The notes beneath the pieces were generated by a model. That model was not told the origin of the DNA. It did not search any database and worked only from the letters and a program-made list of their open reading frames with translations. This document shows, piece by piece, positions 44,346-53,571 of a stretch of 64,000 nt of DNA. The position numbers and the translations under genes are program-made. Within the stretch, counting starts at the first letter, position 1. Every line of letters starts with the position of its first letter. Origin of the DNA: Candidatus Sulfotelmatobacter sp. (GTDB lineage Bacteria > Acidobacteriota > Terriglobia > Terriglobales > Acidobacteriaceae); assembly GCA_025462865.1 (NCBI GenBank), contig JAOAPI010000150.1:124001-188000 (forward strand). Direction: 5' to 3'.

Positions 44346-45986
44346 CTAGACTCGCCGCAACCGGAACCAGTAAAACTGATAAGGACCCATCGTCAGTAAA
44401 TACGGCAGCTCTCCCACCCGCGGAAAGATATTATTTCCAAACATCTCGATCAGAATATTTCCCTTATAGCGCTGCAAATCGAGTTCAACAGCTTGCGCTG
44501 AGTTCGAAAGATTATTCACAACCAGCACGGCTTCCTTGCCCAGTCGCCGCAAGTAGGCCAGTATCCGGTGATTGGCCGCATGAAGAAACTCAATCGATCC
44601 TCTGCCGAAAACTCCGGTCGATCTGCGGACCGTTACAATGCGTTGCATCCAACGGAGGAGCGAGTGTTCGCTCTCTCTTTGAGCCAGCACATTGACTGCG
44701 GGATAACCATACACAGGATCCTGAATCAGCGGAGCACACAGACGTTCCGCCTCCGCGCCAGAAAAACCCCCGTTTTTTCCCCCACTCCACTGCATCGGGG
44801 TCCTCACCCCGTTGCGGTCGCCCAGACTAATGTTATCGCCCATTCCGATTTCGTCGCCGTAATAGATGATAGGAGTGCCCGGTAAAGACATCAGCATCCC
44901 GTTCATCAACTCGACGCGCCTCCGGTCGTTGTTCAACAACGGAGCAAGCCTCCTTCGAATTCCAAGGTTCAGCCGCATCGTCTTATTTTCGGCGTACATG
45001 TCGTACATGTAGTCGCGTTCCATGTCGGTCACCATCTCCAGAGTTAACTCGTCATGGTTGCGCAGGAACAGGGACCACTGGCATGAGGGCGGGATTTCCG
45101 GAGTCTGCTGCAAAATTTCAGTAATTGGCTTCCGATCTTCCAGCTTCAACCCCATGAACATCCTGGGCATTAATGGAAAATGAAACGCCATGTGGAATTC
45201 ATCTCCTTCGCCGAAATATGGGCGAAGATCCGCTGGCCACTGATTGGCTTCGGCCAGGAGCATCCGGCCGGTAAATTGTTCGTCGAGTTTTCGCCGCAAC
45301 TCCTTCAAAATATTGTGGGTCTCCGGCAAGTTCTCGCAATTTGTATCCTCGCGTTCCACCAGGTACGGCACCGCGTCCAATCGGAACGCATCCACACCCA
45401 TATCCAGCCAGAACTTCATCACATTCCACATCTGCTCCCGAACCGCGGGATTGTCGTAGTTGAGATCGGGCTGGTGACTGAAAAAACGATGCCAATAGAA
45501 AGATTTCGAAATCGGGTCCCACGCCCAGTTGGACGTTTCTGTGTCGAGAAAGATGATGCGAGCCCCTTTGTACCGCGCATCCGTATCGCTCCACACGTAC
45601 CAGTCTCGGCGTGGATTCTCCCGCGAACTTCGTGCCTCTTGGAACCACGGATGCTGATCGGATGTATGATTCAACACCATTTCGATGATGACCCGGATTC
45701 CCCGCTCGTGGGCCGCCTCCAGCAGTTTGCGGAAATCCTCCAATGTTCCGTAGCTCGAATGCACCCCGTTGTAATCAGCGATATCGTAGCCATCGTCGCG
45801 CAGAGGCGATGGGAAAAATGGCATAAGCCAGATCGCACTAATCCCCAGTTCTTGCAGGTAATCCAGCTTTTTTTCGAGTCCTTGGAAATCCCCGATTCCA
45901 TCCCCGTTGCTGTCATGAAAAGTGCGAACGTGCACTTGATAGATGATGGCGTCCTTATACCAAAGAGCATCCTTGCTTAGCGGCAA
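44346..45986 (-). CDS. treS: Trehalose synthase (maltose alpha-D-glucosyltransferase)
   Basis: A 546-residue GH13 enzyme. The nucleophile Asp is in DAFRLDAVPYLVERE, the acid/base Glu in RMLLAEANQWP, and the third Asp in RNHDELTLEMVTD, all in TreS-specific contexts. It interconverts maltose and trehalose. There is no fused maltokinase domain. It heads a three-gene minus-strand operon with the GT-A glycosyltransferase and a mechanosensitive-channel-like protein. Confidence 0.93.
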   Translation of the reverse strand: MPLSKDALWYKDAIIYQVHVRTFHDSNGDGIGDFQGLEKKLDYLQELGISAIWLMPFFPSPLRDDGYDIADYNGVHSSYGTLEDFRKLLEAAHERGIRVIIEMVLNHTSDQHPWFQEARSSRENPRRDWYVWSDTDARYKGARIIFLDTETSNWAWDPISKSFYWHRFFSHQPDLNYDNPAVREQMWNVMKFWLDMGVDAFRLDAVPYLVEREDTNCENLPETHNILKELRRKLDEQFTGRMLLAEANQWPADLRPYFGEGDEFHMAFHFPLMPRMFMGLKLEDRKPITEILQQTPEIPPSCQWSLFLRNHDELTLEMVTDMERDYMYDMYAENKTMRLNLGIRRRLAPLLNNDRRRVELMNGMLMSLPGTPIIYYGDEIGMGDNISLGDRNGVRTPMQWSGGKNGGFSGAEAERLCAPLIQDPVYGYPAVNVLAQRESEHSLLRWMQRIVTVRRSTGVFGRGSIEFLHAANHRILAYLRRLGKEAVLVVNNLSNSAQAVELDLQRYKGNILIEMFGNNIFPRVGELPYLLTMGPYQFYWFRLRRV

Positions 45987-46228
45987 ACCGTTTTCTCCTC
46001 AACTAATTTCGTTATCTCTCTCAGCGCAGGGCAAAACGCAAGTTTATACGAAGTGACAGGCGTTTCCACGCAATGGAAGTCGGTGATTCAAGTGATGTGG
46101 TGGTAAGGAGTGTAGTGACGTGGCGAAATTCCGCAGTGGCGCATTCCACAAATAATGCCGCTGCCACTTTGGAAAGAACACGGCTCATTCATTGCAACTG
46201 GACGACGACGGGCGATTGCCACTGATCC
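45987..46228. other. Intergenic stretch between hypB and treS
   Basis: About 242 bases. It must hold the treS promoter (minus) and the downstream end of the hydrogenase operon. No clear terminator hairpin with T-run was found after hypB, so read-through toward treS is conceivable. No coding frame is convincing. Confidence 0.3.
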
Positions 46229-46918
46229 TTAAACTACCGCCGATTGGCGCAACTGGCTCAGGCGCGCGCCAAGAAAATTCAACTGCTCTTCCATCCCCTC
46301 GCCGGTCTTCGCCGAGAGTTTAAACACCTGCATGCCCGGGCGTACGGACTGAATGTTTTTGTACGCGGTCTCCCAGCTAAATTCCACCGCCGCCGCCAAA
46401 TCAATCTTCGTGACCACAGCAACGTCTGCACTATTGAAAATTGTCGGATATTTCAGTGGTTTGTCTTCGCCCTCAGTCACTGAAATAAGTACGATCCGAA
46501 GATCTTCGCCCAAATCATAGGACGAGGGACACACGAGGTTGCCAACGTTTTCGATGAAGAGAAAATCTAACCGGTTGATGTCCCATTCTTCCTCTTCCAG
46601 CGCGTTTTGGACCATGGCAGCTTCGAGATGGCAAAGAGTACCCGTTGTAATTTGCCTGACTGGCGCCTTACTGCGGGCCAGCCGGAGGGCATCGTTCTCC
46701 GTGGCAAGATCGCCCACTAATGCAGCCACGCGATAGTTTGAGCGAAGAAGAGTGAGAATCTTCTCGAGAAACGCAGTCTTCCCTGATCCGGGGCTCGAGA
46801 CCAGACTCACCACGAACACTCCAGCGGCACGAAAGCGGTCGCGAAGGGATCGGGCCACCACATCATTCTGCTTCAGCACATTCTTTCTAACTTCAATCAA
46901 ACGGGGTTCGGCATGCAT
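46229..46918 (-). CDS. hypB: Hydrogenase nickel-incorporation GTPase HypB
   Basis: A 229-residue SIMIBI GTPase that inserts nickel into the hydrogenase large subunit with HypA. Walker A is SSPGSGKTAFLEK, and the metal-site motif is TTGTLCHLEA. ENVGNLVCPSSYDLGE is typical. It lacks the N-terminal CxxCGC and the His-rich tail seen in some HypB proteins, so only the G-domain metal site remains. It overlaps hypA by 22 nt and is the last gene of the operon. Confidence 0.95.
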   Translation of the reverse strand: MHAEPRLIEVRKNVLKQNDVVARSLRDRFRAAGVFVVSLVSSPGSGKTAFLEKILTLLRSNYRVAALVGDLATENDALRLARSKAPVRQITTGTLCHLEAAMVQNALEEEEWDINRLDFLFIENVGNLVCPSSYDLGEDLRIVLISVTEGEDKPLKYPTIFNSADVAVVTKIDLAAAVEFSWETAYKNIQSVRPGMQVFKLSAKTGEGMEEQLNFLGARLSQLRQSAVV

Positions 46919-47259
46919 TCTTCAATCTCCAATGCAACTACTTCGAGTTCCTTACCATGCACGATCTCCGAAGTTGGAGTGCCGCACTCCGGACAGCAGA
47001 ACATCTGCATCGATGTAAGAGGGCGTTGCGCGCGACAATTCGGGCAAAAGATAACTATTGCAACATCTTTCACCACCAGCCGCGACCCTTGCAGCGGACT
47101 TCCCTCGCAAGCCATTTCATAACACGAGAGGAGAGCTTCTTTCACCACTCCGGACAGTACTCCCAACTTCAGATGCACGGCGTTAATCTGCACGCCGCGG
47201 CGCTCAGCTTCTTCCTCGGCCAGTTCCACAATACTCATCGCTATCGAAAGTTCGTGCAT
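46897..47259 (-). CDS. hypA: Hydrogenase nickel metallochaperone HypA
   Basis: A 120-residue protein starting MHELSIAMSIVELAEEEAER, where MHE is the nickel site, and with the structural zinc motif FCPNCRAQ and FCCPECGTP. It delivers nickel to the large subunit together with HypB. It starts seven nt after the hypF stop and overlaps hypB. Confidence 0.95.
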   Translation of the reverse strand: MHELSIAMSIVELAEEEAERRGVQINAVHLKLGVLSGVVKEALLSCYEMACEGSPLQGSRLVVKDVAIVIFCPNCRAQRPLTSMQMFCCPECGTPTSEIVHGKELEVVALEIEECMPNPV

Positions 47260-47266
47260 AGGATCT

Positions 47267-49561
47267 TCACTTTTTCTGATCGTGGTTCATTCCCGCAGGT
47301 ACGTCGAAGCGGCCAAAAGCCGCCAGCGCGGCCTGCCCCAGGCTGATGCCGCCATCGTTGGGCGGCACAGCATGGTTCGTCCACGCCTGCAGCGATTCCT
47401 GTGCCAGATGAGATTTCAAATCTTCCAGCAGCAATTCATTTTGGAAAACTCCTCCAGATAGAACAACCGTATCCAATGCGTAGCTTCCAGCGATGACATG
47501 CAGGGCATCGCATAAACCCTGAGCAATTCCGCGATGAAAGGCTCGAGCGATTTCCCGCACATTACGGCCACGAACCCGGTCCTGCGCAACGGCCAGAAGT
47601 AGCGGGCGAAAATCCAGTTCGTCGTCGACGAATGAAAATGGATACGGTTCCGTCAAAGGTGCGCCGCGCGCAAGTTGCTCCAACCAGATTGCAGCCTGCC
47701 CTTCGAAAGTGATCTCGCGAGTGAATCCGACCAACGCCGCTGCCGTATCGAAGAGGCGTCCCACGGACGTTGTGCCAAACGTTCGCACGTCTTTGGGTAC
47801 CAACTCCAAAGCATGGCAATAGCGCTCCGGAAAATCGAATGGGCTGGAAAGCACATCGGGTATGCCATCCACTTGTGCGAGGAACCCAGCTGCAGCCTGT
47901 ACTGGATTTTTTGCAGCGGCATCGCCGCCCGCCAAGACTGCCCTCCGAAGGTGGGCCACGCGCTCGAAGCCATCCTGCACGCTGCCCACAAAAATCTCCC
48001 CTCCCCAGATCGATCCATCATCGCCGTATCCCGTACCATCGAAACTCACGCCTATGACGCGCTTGGTCCATTCCCCTCGTTCTGCCAACACCGACGCGAC
48101 GTGAGCACGGTGGTGTTGCACCGCGTGGCTCTCCGGAACTCCGAGCGTCGCGGCGTGACATGTGGAAAGATATTGCGGGTGAAGGTCGCACACTAACAGC
48201 AATTCGTCCCACCGAACTTCGTACATGGAGACGAGATCCTCAATCGTTTCCTGGAATGCACGGAATGATTGGTAATGGTCCAGGTCGCCGATATGCTGGC
48301 TGACAAAAGCCTGACCATCCACAGCCAGCGTGATTGAATTTTTTAAGTCCGCGCCAAGCGCGAGGATGGGACGGACAGTAGGGAGCGATGCGACCGCGCC
48401 CGGAGCGTATCCACGAGCGCGGCGCAGGATGACAGGACCGCAGGCTCCGACTCGGGCCACCGAGTCGTCTACTCGCCGTGCGATTGGCCTCTGCCCAATC
48501 AGAAATGAGTCCGCGATTCCCGCGAGACGCTGCAATGCGTCATCGTCCTCATAAGCGATCGGCTCACTCGACCGATTCGCGCTGGTCATGACCAGGATTT
48601 CCGGAGCGCCGGCAGCGAATAGTAAATGGTGCAGAGGAGTGTAAGGCAGCATCACGCCGAGTTCGTTGTTCCCTGGAGCAACTTCAGGAAGGCCGATTCT
48701 TGCCGGGGCAAGCACGATGGGCCGGGCTGCAGAGGTGAGCAGCAACTGGGAGTCCGCTGATAACTCCACTAAAGTCCGCGCAACGGCGATATCCTTCGCC
48801 ATAAGAGCAAAGGGTTTTTCCTTCCGGTATTTGCGATCCCGCAAAGCCGCGACTGCAGCGGGATTCCGAGCATCGCACGCCAGATGGTATCCTCCGAGCC
48901 CTTTCACCGCGAGAATTCCGCCAGCACGAAGAACTTCCGCCGCACGGCGGATGCTTCCCCCACTTCCACCATCGTTTGAGTGAAGATGTGGATGCAGATA
49001 ATAATTTGGACCGCAAGCCGAACATGCCACAGGCTGAGCGTGAAAACGGCGATCGCCGGGATTTGTATATTCCGCGGTGCAGTGCTCATCGAGCGGCCAA
49101 TCCTTCATGGTGGTCTTAGGCCGGTCATAAGGCAGACCAAGCACCACGCTATAACGCGGCCCGCAATTCGTGCAGTTGATATAAGGATACAAATAGCGCC
49201 GATTGCTGGGATCGAACAGCTCTCTTAGACAGTCATTACAAACGGGAAGATCCGGCGAAATGCGAACCGTGGGCCGTTCCCCCTGCTGGCTGCTTCGGAT
49301 GGTGAATTCGTGCACGCCGACTGGCTCCGTCCGTCGCACATCAATTTCCGCGATGCTGGCTGCTGGTGGCGGCTGCGCTCTCAAGTCGCGAACAAAAGCT
49401 TCCAGTCCCGTCTCTGCGCCTTCAAGGTGAATCTCAATTCCCTCTTCCGCATTCAACACCCATCCACTCAAAGTGTTGGCGCAGGCCAGGCGATAAACAA
49501 AGGGACGAAATCCTACACCCTGCACGACTCCCCGAACTCGGATAGAACAAGCGCTGGCCAT
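47267..49561 (-). CDS. hypF: Carbamoyltransferase HypF
   Basis: A 764-residue protein that makes carbamoyl adenylate and loads it onto HypE for cyanide ligand synthesis. In order: acylphosphatase domain (RVRGVVQGVGFRPFVYRLA), two zinc-finger modules (CNDCLRELFDP with CTNCGPRYS, and CSACGPNYY), YrdC-like domain, and Kae1-like C-terminus with VQHHRAHVAS and SGGVFQNELL. Length is normal. The start follows the glutaredoxin-like gene by 34 nt. Confidence 0.95.
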   Translation of the reverse strand: MASACSIRVRGVVQGVGFRPFVYRLACANTLSGWVLNAEEGIEIHLEGAETGLEAFVRDLRAQPPPAASIAEIDVRRTEPVGVHEFTIRSSQQGERPTVRISPDLPVCNDCLRELFDPSNRRYLYPYINCTNCGPRYSVVLGLPYDRPKTTMKDWPLDEHCTAEYTNPGDRRFHAQPVACSACGPNYYLHPHLHSNDGGSGGSIRRAAEVLRAGGILAVKGLGGYHLACDARNPAAVAALRDRKYRKEKPFALMAKDIAVARTLVELSADSQLLLTSAARPIVLAPARIGLPEVAPGNNELGVMLPYTPLHHLLFAAGAPEILVMTSANRSSEPIAYEDDDALQRLAGIADSFLIGQRPIARRVDDSVARVGACGPVILRRARGYAPGAVASLPTVRPILALGADLKNSITLAVDGQAFVSQHIGDLDHYQSFRAFQETIEDLVSMYEVRWDELLLVCDLHPQYLSTCHAATLGVPESHAVQHHRAHVASVLAERGEWTKRVIGVSFDGTGYGDDGSIWGGEIFVGSVQDGFERVAHLRRAVLAGGDAAAKNPVQAAAGFLAQVDGIPDVLSSPFDFPERYCHALELVPKDVRTFGTTSVGRLFDTAAALVGFTREITFEGQAAIWLEQLARGAPLTEPYPFSFVDDELDFRPLLLAVAQDRVRGRNVREIARAFHRGIAQGLCDALHVIAGSYALDTVVLSGGVFQNELLLEDLKSHLAQESLQAWTNHAVPPNDGGISLGQAALAAFGRFDVPAGMNHDQKK

Positions 49562-49595
49562 TCTGTTGTTTTACTCGCCGAATTTATCGATCGCC

Positions 49596-49829
49596 TTATT
49601 CGTCTACCAGGCAACCGTGACCCTGCCAACCCACTTGAACCACCTTGCCGTCTTCGACCAGGATTGGCACGGTTCGCTGCCCGCCTGAAATCTTCCGCAT
49701 CCGTGCACGCGCTGCACGATCCGCTTCCACGTCATACTCAACAAATTCACTGCGCTTCCACTCCAGCCAGTCGCGCATTTCCTCGGTATGCGGGCAGCGG
49801 GCAGTTCCATAGAGTTCAAGCTTGGCCAC
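49596..49829 (-). CDS. Glutaredoxin-like protein of the hydrogenase operon
   Basis: A 77-residue thioredoxin-fold protein, MAKLELYGTARCPHTEEMRD onward, with a CPHT active site (single redox Cys plus Thr) and the TVPIL cis-Pro motif, and a C-terminal Cys in QGHGCLVDE. It resembles a family I recall as UXX-star (seleno)proteins, in which the first residue can be selenocysteine; here the codon is TGC. It overlaps the SIS gene by 14 nt, so it probably serves hydrogenase maturation or redox protection. Confidence 0.82.
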   Translation of the reverse strand: MAKLELYGTARCPHTEEMRDWLEWKRSEFVEYDVEADRAARARMRKISGGQRTVPILVEDGKVVQVGWQGHGCLVDE

Positions 49830-51000
49830 GGCTCAATACCTCCAACGATTCGCGAATCACGTGGTAGATCGACGCCTGCACTTCCTGTATGCGTGGGATG
49901 TAATCGCAATTCACTACCACGGGAAAGTCGGCCAGTCCCTTGCGTTTGATCTCCCCTCCGTCATAGCCGAGCAGAGCCACGGTCAGCAGATTGCGCTTGC
50001 GAGATTCTTCCAGCGCCATGATGATGTTCCGCGATCCACCGCTGGTGGAGATGCCGATTGCAATATCTTCCGGACGAGCCTGCGCGATCAACTGTCGGAG
50101 GAAAATTGCGTCGGTGCCGATGTCGTTGGCAACGGCCGTAATGTTGGCCGGTTCCAGGGAAAGTGAAACCGCAGGGACGGATTGGTAGCCGGGAGGCGGG
50201 AGCACGCAATCAATAGCAAAATCGTTGGCGTCTGTGGCCGAGCCACCATTGCCAAAAAGGATGAGCTTTCCGCCGAGACGCAGACGTTCATGGATCGCAA
50301 CCGCGCTGCTACTGATCTGCTCAGATTCTTCTCGTGCCAACTGCTCTCGCAGTTTTGTGTCATCGCGAACCTTCATCAGAATGGACGATGCCACCTCAGC
50401 AACTAACCCACTAGTTCCCTGCTTTTCGGTTCCCAAAAACGGGTAGAGAAATGCCGACTCCCCGACGTCATGGCCCAGTTCGCGGTGCTCGAAAAAAACG
50501 TGCACAGTCTCCCAAAGCGTGTGATAGAGGATCTCGATCATCTCCTGATGTAAGAAGGGATCTTGCGTGGCCGCGTCGACCGCATAAGAACCTTCAACAC
50601 CGGGCAGAGCGAATGTCATCGCGTCTTGACGGTGCGCCTCCTGAAGCGTAGCCCAAACTTCGGGATCGCCTTCGGGGGGACCAAATCCCATAACGATGTC
50701 TTCGGGACGCAGAATCGCTTCGATCCAAGGTCGAAACAGAACCGAGAGATCCAGCGCGGGCAGCGCGCGCTTGCCCACGATAACTGGATGAACGAACTCC
50801 ACAGAGACGTGTTGCGCGTCGGTGGCATAGGGTCCGCGCCCAAACGCCAGCAGGCGGCCTCCGCGGAGAAATCGTTCTGACATCTCTCGGCAAGCTTCCG
50901 CCAGACGAGGCGCCTCGCGCGAGAAGAATCGTTCGAAAAGCTGATTGCGCTCAAGCAAACGCTCTTCGATCTGACTCGCAAGTTTATATGTGGTTGCCAT
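49816..51000 (-). CDS. Double-SIS domain protein in hydrogenase operon
   Basis: A 394-residue protein with two SIS domains. The C-terminal one is canonical (GGKLILFGNGGSATDAND, later GISTSGGSRNIIMALEESRK) and like GmhA phosphoheptose isomerase. The N-terminal one is degenerate (LLAFGRGPYATDAQHVSVEF) and lacks the GNGGSA loop. SIS domains bind phospho-sugars; none is expected for hydrogenase work, so the tight placement between hypE and the glutaredoxin gene (5 and 14 nt) is unexplained. Similar genes occur, from memory, in other group 1h loci. Confidence 0.82.
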   Translation of the reverse strand: MATTYKLASQIEERLLERNQLFERFFSREAPRLAEACREMSERFLRGGRLLAFGRGPYATDAQHVSVEFVHPVIVGKRALPALDLSVLFRPWIEAILRPEDIVMGFGPPEGDPEVWATLQEAHRQDAMTFALPGVEGSYAVDAATQDPFLHQEMIEILYHTLWETVHVFFEHRELGHDVGESAFLYPFLGTEKQGTSGLVAEVASSILMKVRDDTKLREQLAREESEQISSSAVAIHERLRLGGKLILFGNGGSATDANDFAIDCVLPPPGYQSVPAVSLSLEPANITAVANDIGTDAIFLRQLIAQARPEDIAIGISTSGGSRNIIMALEESRKRNLLTVALLGYDGGEIKRKGLADFPVVVNCDYIPRIQEVQASIYHVIRESLEVLSRGQA

Positions 51001-51004
51001 GTGG

Positions 51005-52045
51005 TCAACAAATTCGCGGCAATGGATCGCCGACCAGCATATCGACGATCCGGCTACCCCCGTAAAGGGTTGTCACCAACACCGTTCCCGCCGGTTGTTC
51101 GCGTACCTCGCCAATGACCTGAGCTTCGCTTCCGCCCGGTGCCAGACTCAATGCATTGATCGCCGCGTCTGCGTACTCCGGAGATACAACCGCGAGAAAC
51201 TGTCCTTCGTTCGCAATATGCAGCGGGTCGAGTCCGAGCAATTCACACGCGCCGCGCACAGTATCGCGCACCGGAATCTGATCTTCGAAGAGAACCATGC
51301 CTAGTCCGCAATCGCGCGCTAATTCATTTAGGGATGTAGCAACACCGCCGCGTGTTGGATCGCGCATCCAGCGGATGCCCGGTCCGGCATCGTGAATGAG
51401 GGCTTCCACAAGAGAAAGCACAGAGCGCGTGTCAGAACGAAGATCGGCTTCGAGATCCAACTCACCGCGTGCCAGCAAGATAGTGATGCCGTGATCGCCA
51501 ATGGGTCCGGAGAGCAGAATCCTGTCGCCCACCCGCACCGAGCGAGGATCGACGATCACTCCAGGAAGCAGGCGGCCAATGCCAGTCGTAGTCACATACA
51601 TCTGATCTGCCTTGCCGTGCTCAACGACTTTTGTGTCTCCAGAAGCAATGCGAACTCCAGCGTCCCGGGCGGCTTTCGCCATAGCTCGGACTTCGGCTTC
51701 AAGAACTGACGTAGGCAGTCCGGCTTCAAGCACATAACTGACCACGAGAGCTTCTGCCCGAGCACCTGAAACTGCGAGGTCGTTCACGGTGCCGTTCACC
51801 GCGAGTTCACCAATCGACCCGCCGGGGAAACTTATTGGCTTAACCACAAAACTATCGGTCGTAATCGCAACGGTGGTGCCATTGATGTCGACATGCGCGG
51901 CATCACCGAGTGGGCCGGGAGCGGCGCCAAAAAGAAGAGGAGCGAAGAGTCCTTCGACCAACTTGCGGCTGGCTTTTCCTCCGGCCCCGTGCGCCATCTC
52001 GATCTGAGGATCGCGGAAGCGGGTAGGGGCGGATTCGGCAATCAC
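51005..52045 (-). CDS. hypE: Hydrogenase maturation protein HypE
   Basis: A 346-residue PurM-like ATPase that converts a carbamoyl group on its C-terminal cysteine to thiocyanate, the CN source. The protein ends GDPLPRIC with the essential last Cys. MAHGAGGKASRKLVEGLF is the N-terminal signature. I chose the GTG at 52043-52045, 14 nt after the hypD stop, which gives a normal length; the frame is open for another 44 codons inside hypD. Confidence 0.94.
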   Translation of the reverse strand: MIAESAPTRFRDPQIEMAHGAGGKASRKLVEGLFAPLLFGAAPGPLGDAAHVDINGTTVAITTDSFVVKPISFPGGSIGELAVNGTVNDLAVSGARAEALVVSYVLEAGLPTSVLEAEVRAMAKAARDAGVRIASGDTKVVEHGKADQMYVTTTGIGRLLPGVIVDPRSVRVGDRILLSGPIGDHGITILLARGELDLEADLRSDTRSVLSLVEALIHDAGPGIRWMRDPTRGGVATSLNELARDCGLGMVLFEDQIPVRDTVRGACELLGLDPLHIANEGQFLAVVSPEYADAAINALSLAPGGSEAQVIGEVREQPAGTVLVTTLYGGSRIVDMLVGDPLPRIC

Positions 52046-52059
52046 GGACGCCGTCGAAC

Positions 52060-53187
52060 TCAGGCGATCGAACTCAGACTTACCATTGCTGCCTTGCGAT
52101 GTTCGTAGTTGTGATAGGCGGCGCATGATCCTTCCGATGAGACCATGAGTGCGCCGATAGGATGCTCCGGTGTGCACTCGCGGCCAAAAAGTTTACACTG
52201 ATGGGGCTTCAGCACGCCCTTCAACACTTCTCCACACTGCGCGGCTTTGGGATCTGTTACGCGAATGCCTGGGACTTCAAAGCGCTGTTCTGCATCCCAC
52301 TCGGCGTACTTGTCGTTAACGCGCAATGCAGACTGCGAGATGAACCCCAAACCGCGCCATTCAAAGTAAGGACGCAGCTCAAAAACTTCCGCCATGGCCC
52401 GAAGCGCGGCGCGGTTGCCTTCCCAGGGCACAACCCGCTTGTACTGATTTTCAACTTTGGCCTCGCCCGCCTTCAATTGTCGTAAAAGCATGACGATCGA
52501 TTGCAGCATGTCCAATGGCTCGAAGCCTGAGACCACGATGGGTTTGCGTTCGTTACGCGCAATCCACTCGTAAGGTCGGCAGCCGATGACAGTCGAGACG
52601 TGGCCCGGACCAATGAAGGCGTCGAGACGCATATCAGGAGAGTCCAAAATAGCCCTGATCGCGGGAATGATGGTGACGTGATTGCAGAACACGGAGAAAT
52701 TGCGAATGCCTTCCACCTTAGCGCGCATCATCGTAAGCGCTGTGGAAGGAGCGGTGGTCTCAAATCCGATGGCAAAGAACATGACGTGCTTGTCGGGATT
52801 GAGCCGGGCCAGCTTCAGCGCATCGGAAGGCGAATACACAATGCGAACATCCATGCCGCGCGCTTTATGCTCAAGCGGGCTGCCTTGAGTTCCGGGTACG
52901 CGCATCATATCGCCGAAGGCGGCGAAGATAACATCGGGCTCGTGCGCGATGGCTAGACCATCGTCGATTCTTCCCATGGGAAGCACGCAGACCGGGCAGC
53001 CGGGGCCGTGAATCAATTCGATGTTCTCAGGAAGGATATCTTTTAGTCCAAAGCGATAAATGGCGTGAGTATGTCCCCCACAGACTTCCATCGTGCGGTA
53101 GTGACGGTCGGTTCCGGCGAGGCGGCGAATTTCTTCCGCTGTCTTCGAAATCAGTTCGGGTTCGCGGAACTCATCAACGAATCTCAT
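52060..53187 (-). CDS. hypD: Hydrogenase maturation protein HypD
   Basis: A 375-residue iron-sulfur protein that, with HypC, assembles the Fe(CN)2CO unit. Conserved motifs are EVCGGHTHAIYRFG, HGPGCPVCVLP, GFETTAPSTA and the C-terminal cluster ligands including CGEVLKGVLKPHQCKLFG. It begins 33 nt after hypC. All hallmark cysteines are present. Confidence 0.95.
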   Translation of the reverse strand: MRFVDEFREPELISKTAEEIRRLAGTDRHYRTMEVCGGHTHAIYRFGLKDILPENIELIHGPGCPVCVLPMGRIDDGLAIAHEPDVIFAAFGDMMRVPGTQGSPLEHKARGMDVRIVYSPSDALKLARLNPDKHVMFFAIGFETTAPSTALTMMRAKVEGIRNFSVFCNHVTIIPAIRAILDSPDMRLDAFIGPGHVSTVIGCRPYEWIARNERKPIVVSGFEPLDMLQSIVMLLRQLKAGEAKVENQYKRVVPWEGNRAALRAMAEVFELRPYFEWRGLGFISQSALRVNDKYAEWDAEQRFEVPGIRVTDPKAAQCGEVLKGVLKPHQCKLFGRECTPEHPIGALMVSSEGSCAAYHNYEHRKAAMVSLSSIA

Positions 53188-53220
53188 GCGAATCCCTTTT
53201 GTTCGGACTTGAGTTGAACG

Positions 53221-53499
53221 TCAATTGACGTCCTCCAACCCATATCCCTGAATTTCCTGCATCGCGCCGTCGATTTCTCCCAGCATACGGAGCGTACTCA
53301 TCTGGTCGGCGGCGTCCTGCTCGCTGATCTTGCTCATAGCAAAGCCGACATGGATAAGCACCCAGTCGCCCGGCACGGGCTTGTCATCCTGTAGCAGACC
53401 CAAATCAATCTTGCGCCGCACGCCGACCACGTCCACGAGCGCCGAATCCTGGTTGTCGGAAGAGATCTCAACGATCTTCCCCGGTATGGCTAGACACAT
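53221..53499 (-). CDS. hypC: Hydrogenase assembly chaperone HypC
   Basis: A 92-residue chaperone starting MCLAIPGKIVEI, with the essential Cys2 that binds the Fe cofactor and the large-subunit precursor. GGAGG precedes the ATG. GDWVLIHVGFAMSKISEQDA is the usual OB-fold segment. The protein passes the cofactor from HypD to the large subunit. Confidence 0.95.
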   Translation of the reverse strand: MCLAIPGKIVEISSDNQDSALVDVVGVRRKIDLGLLQDDKPVPGDWVLIHVGFAMSKISEQDAADQMSTLRMLGEIDGAMQEIQGYGLEDVN

Positions 53500-53571
53500 G
53501 CGGCATCCTCCCGCGACATCATGATTCGCTTCATCCCGATCCATCTTTGTAAGTCTCGTGCCGCCCGCAGG

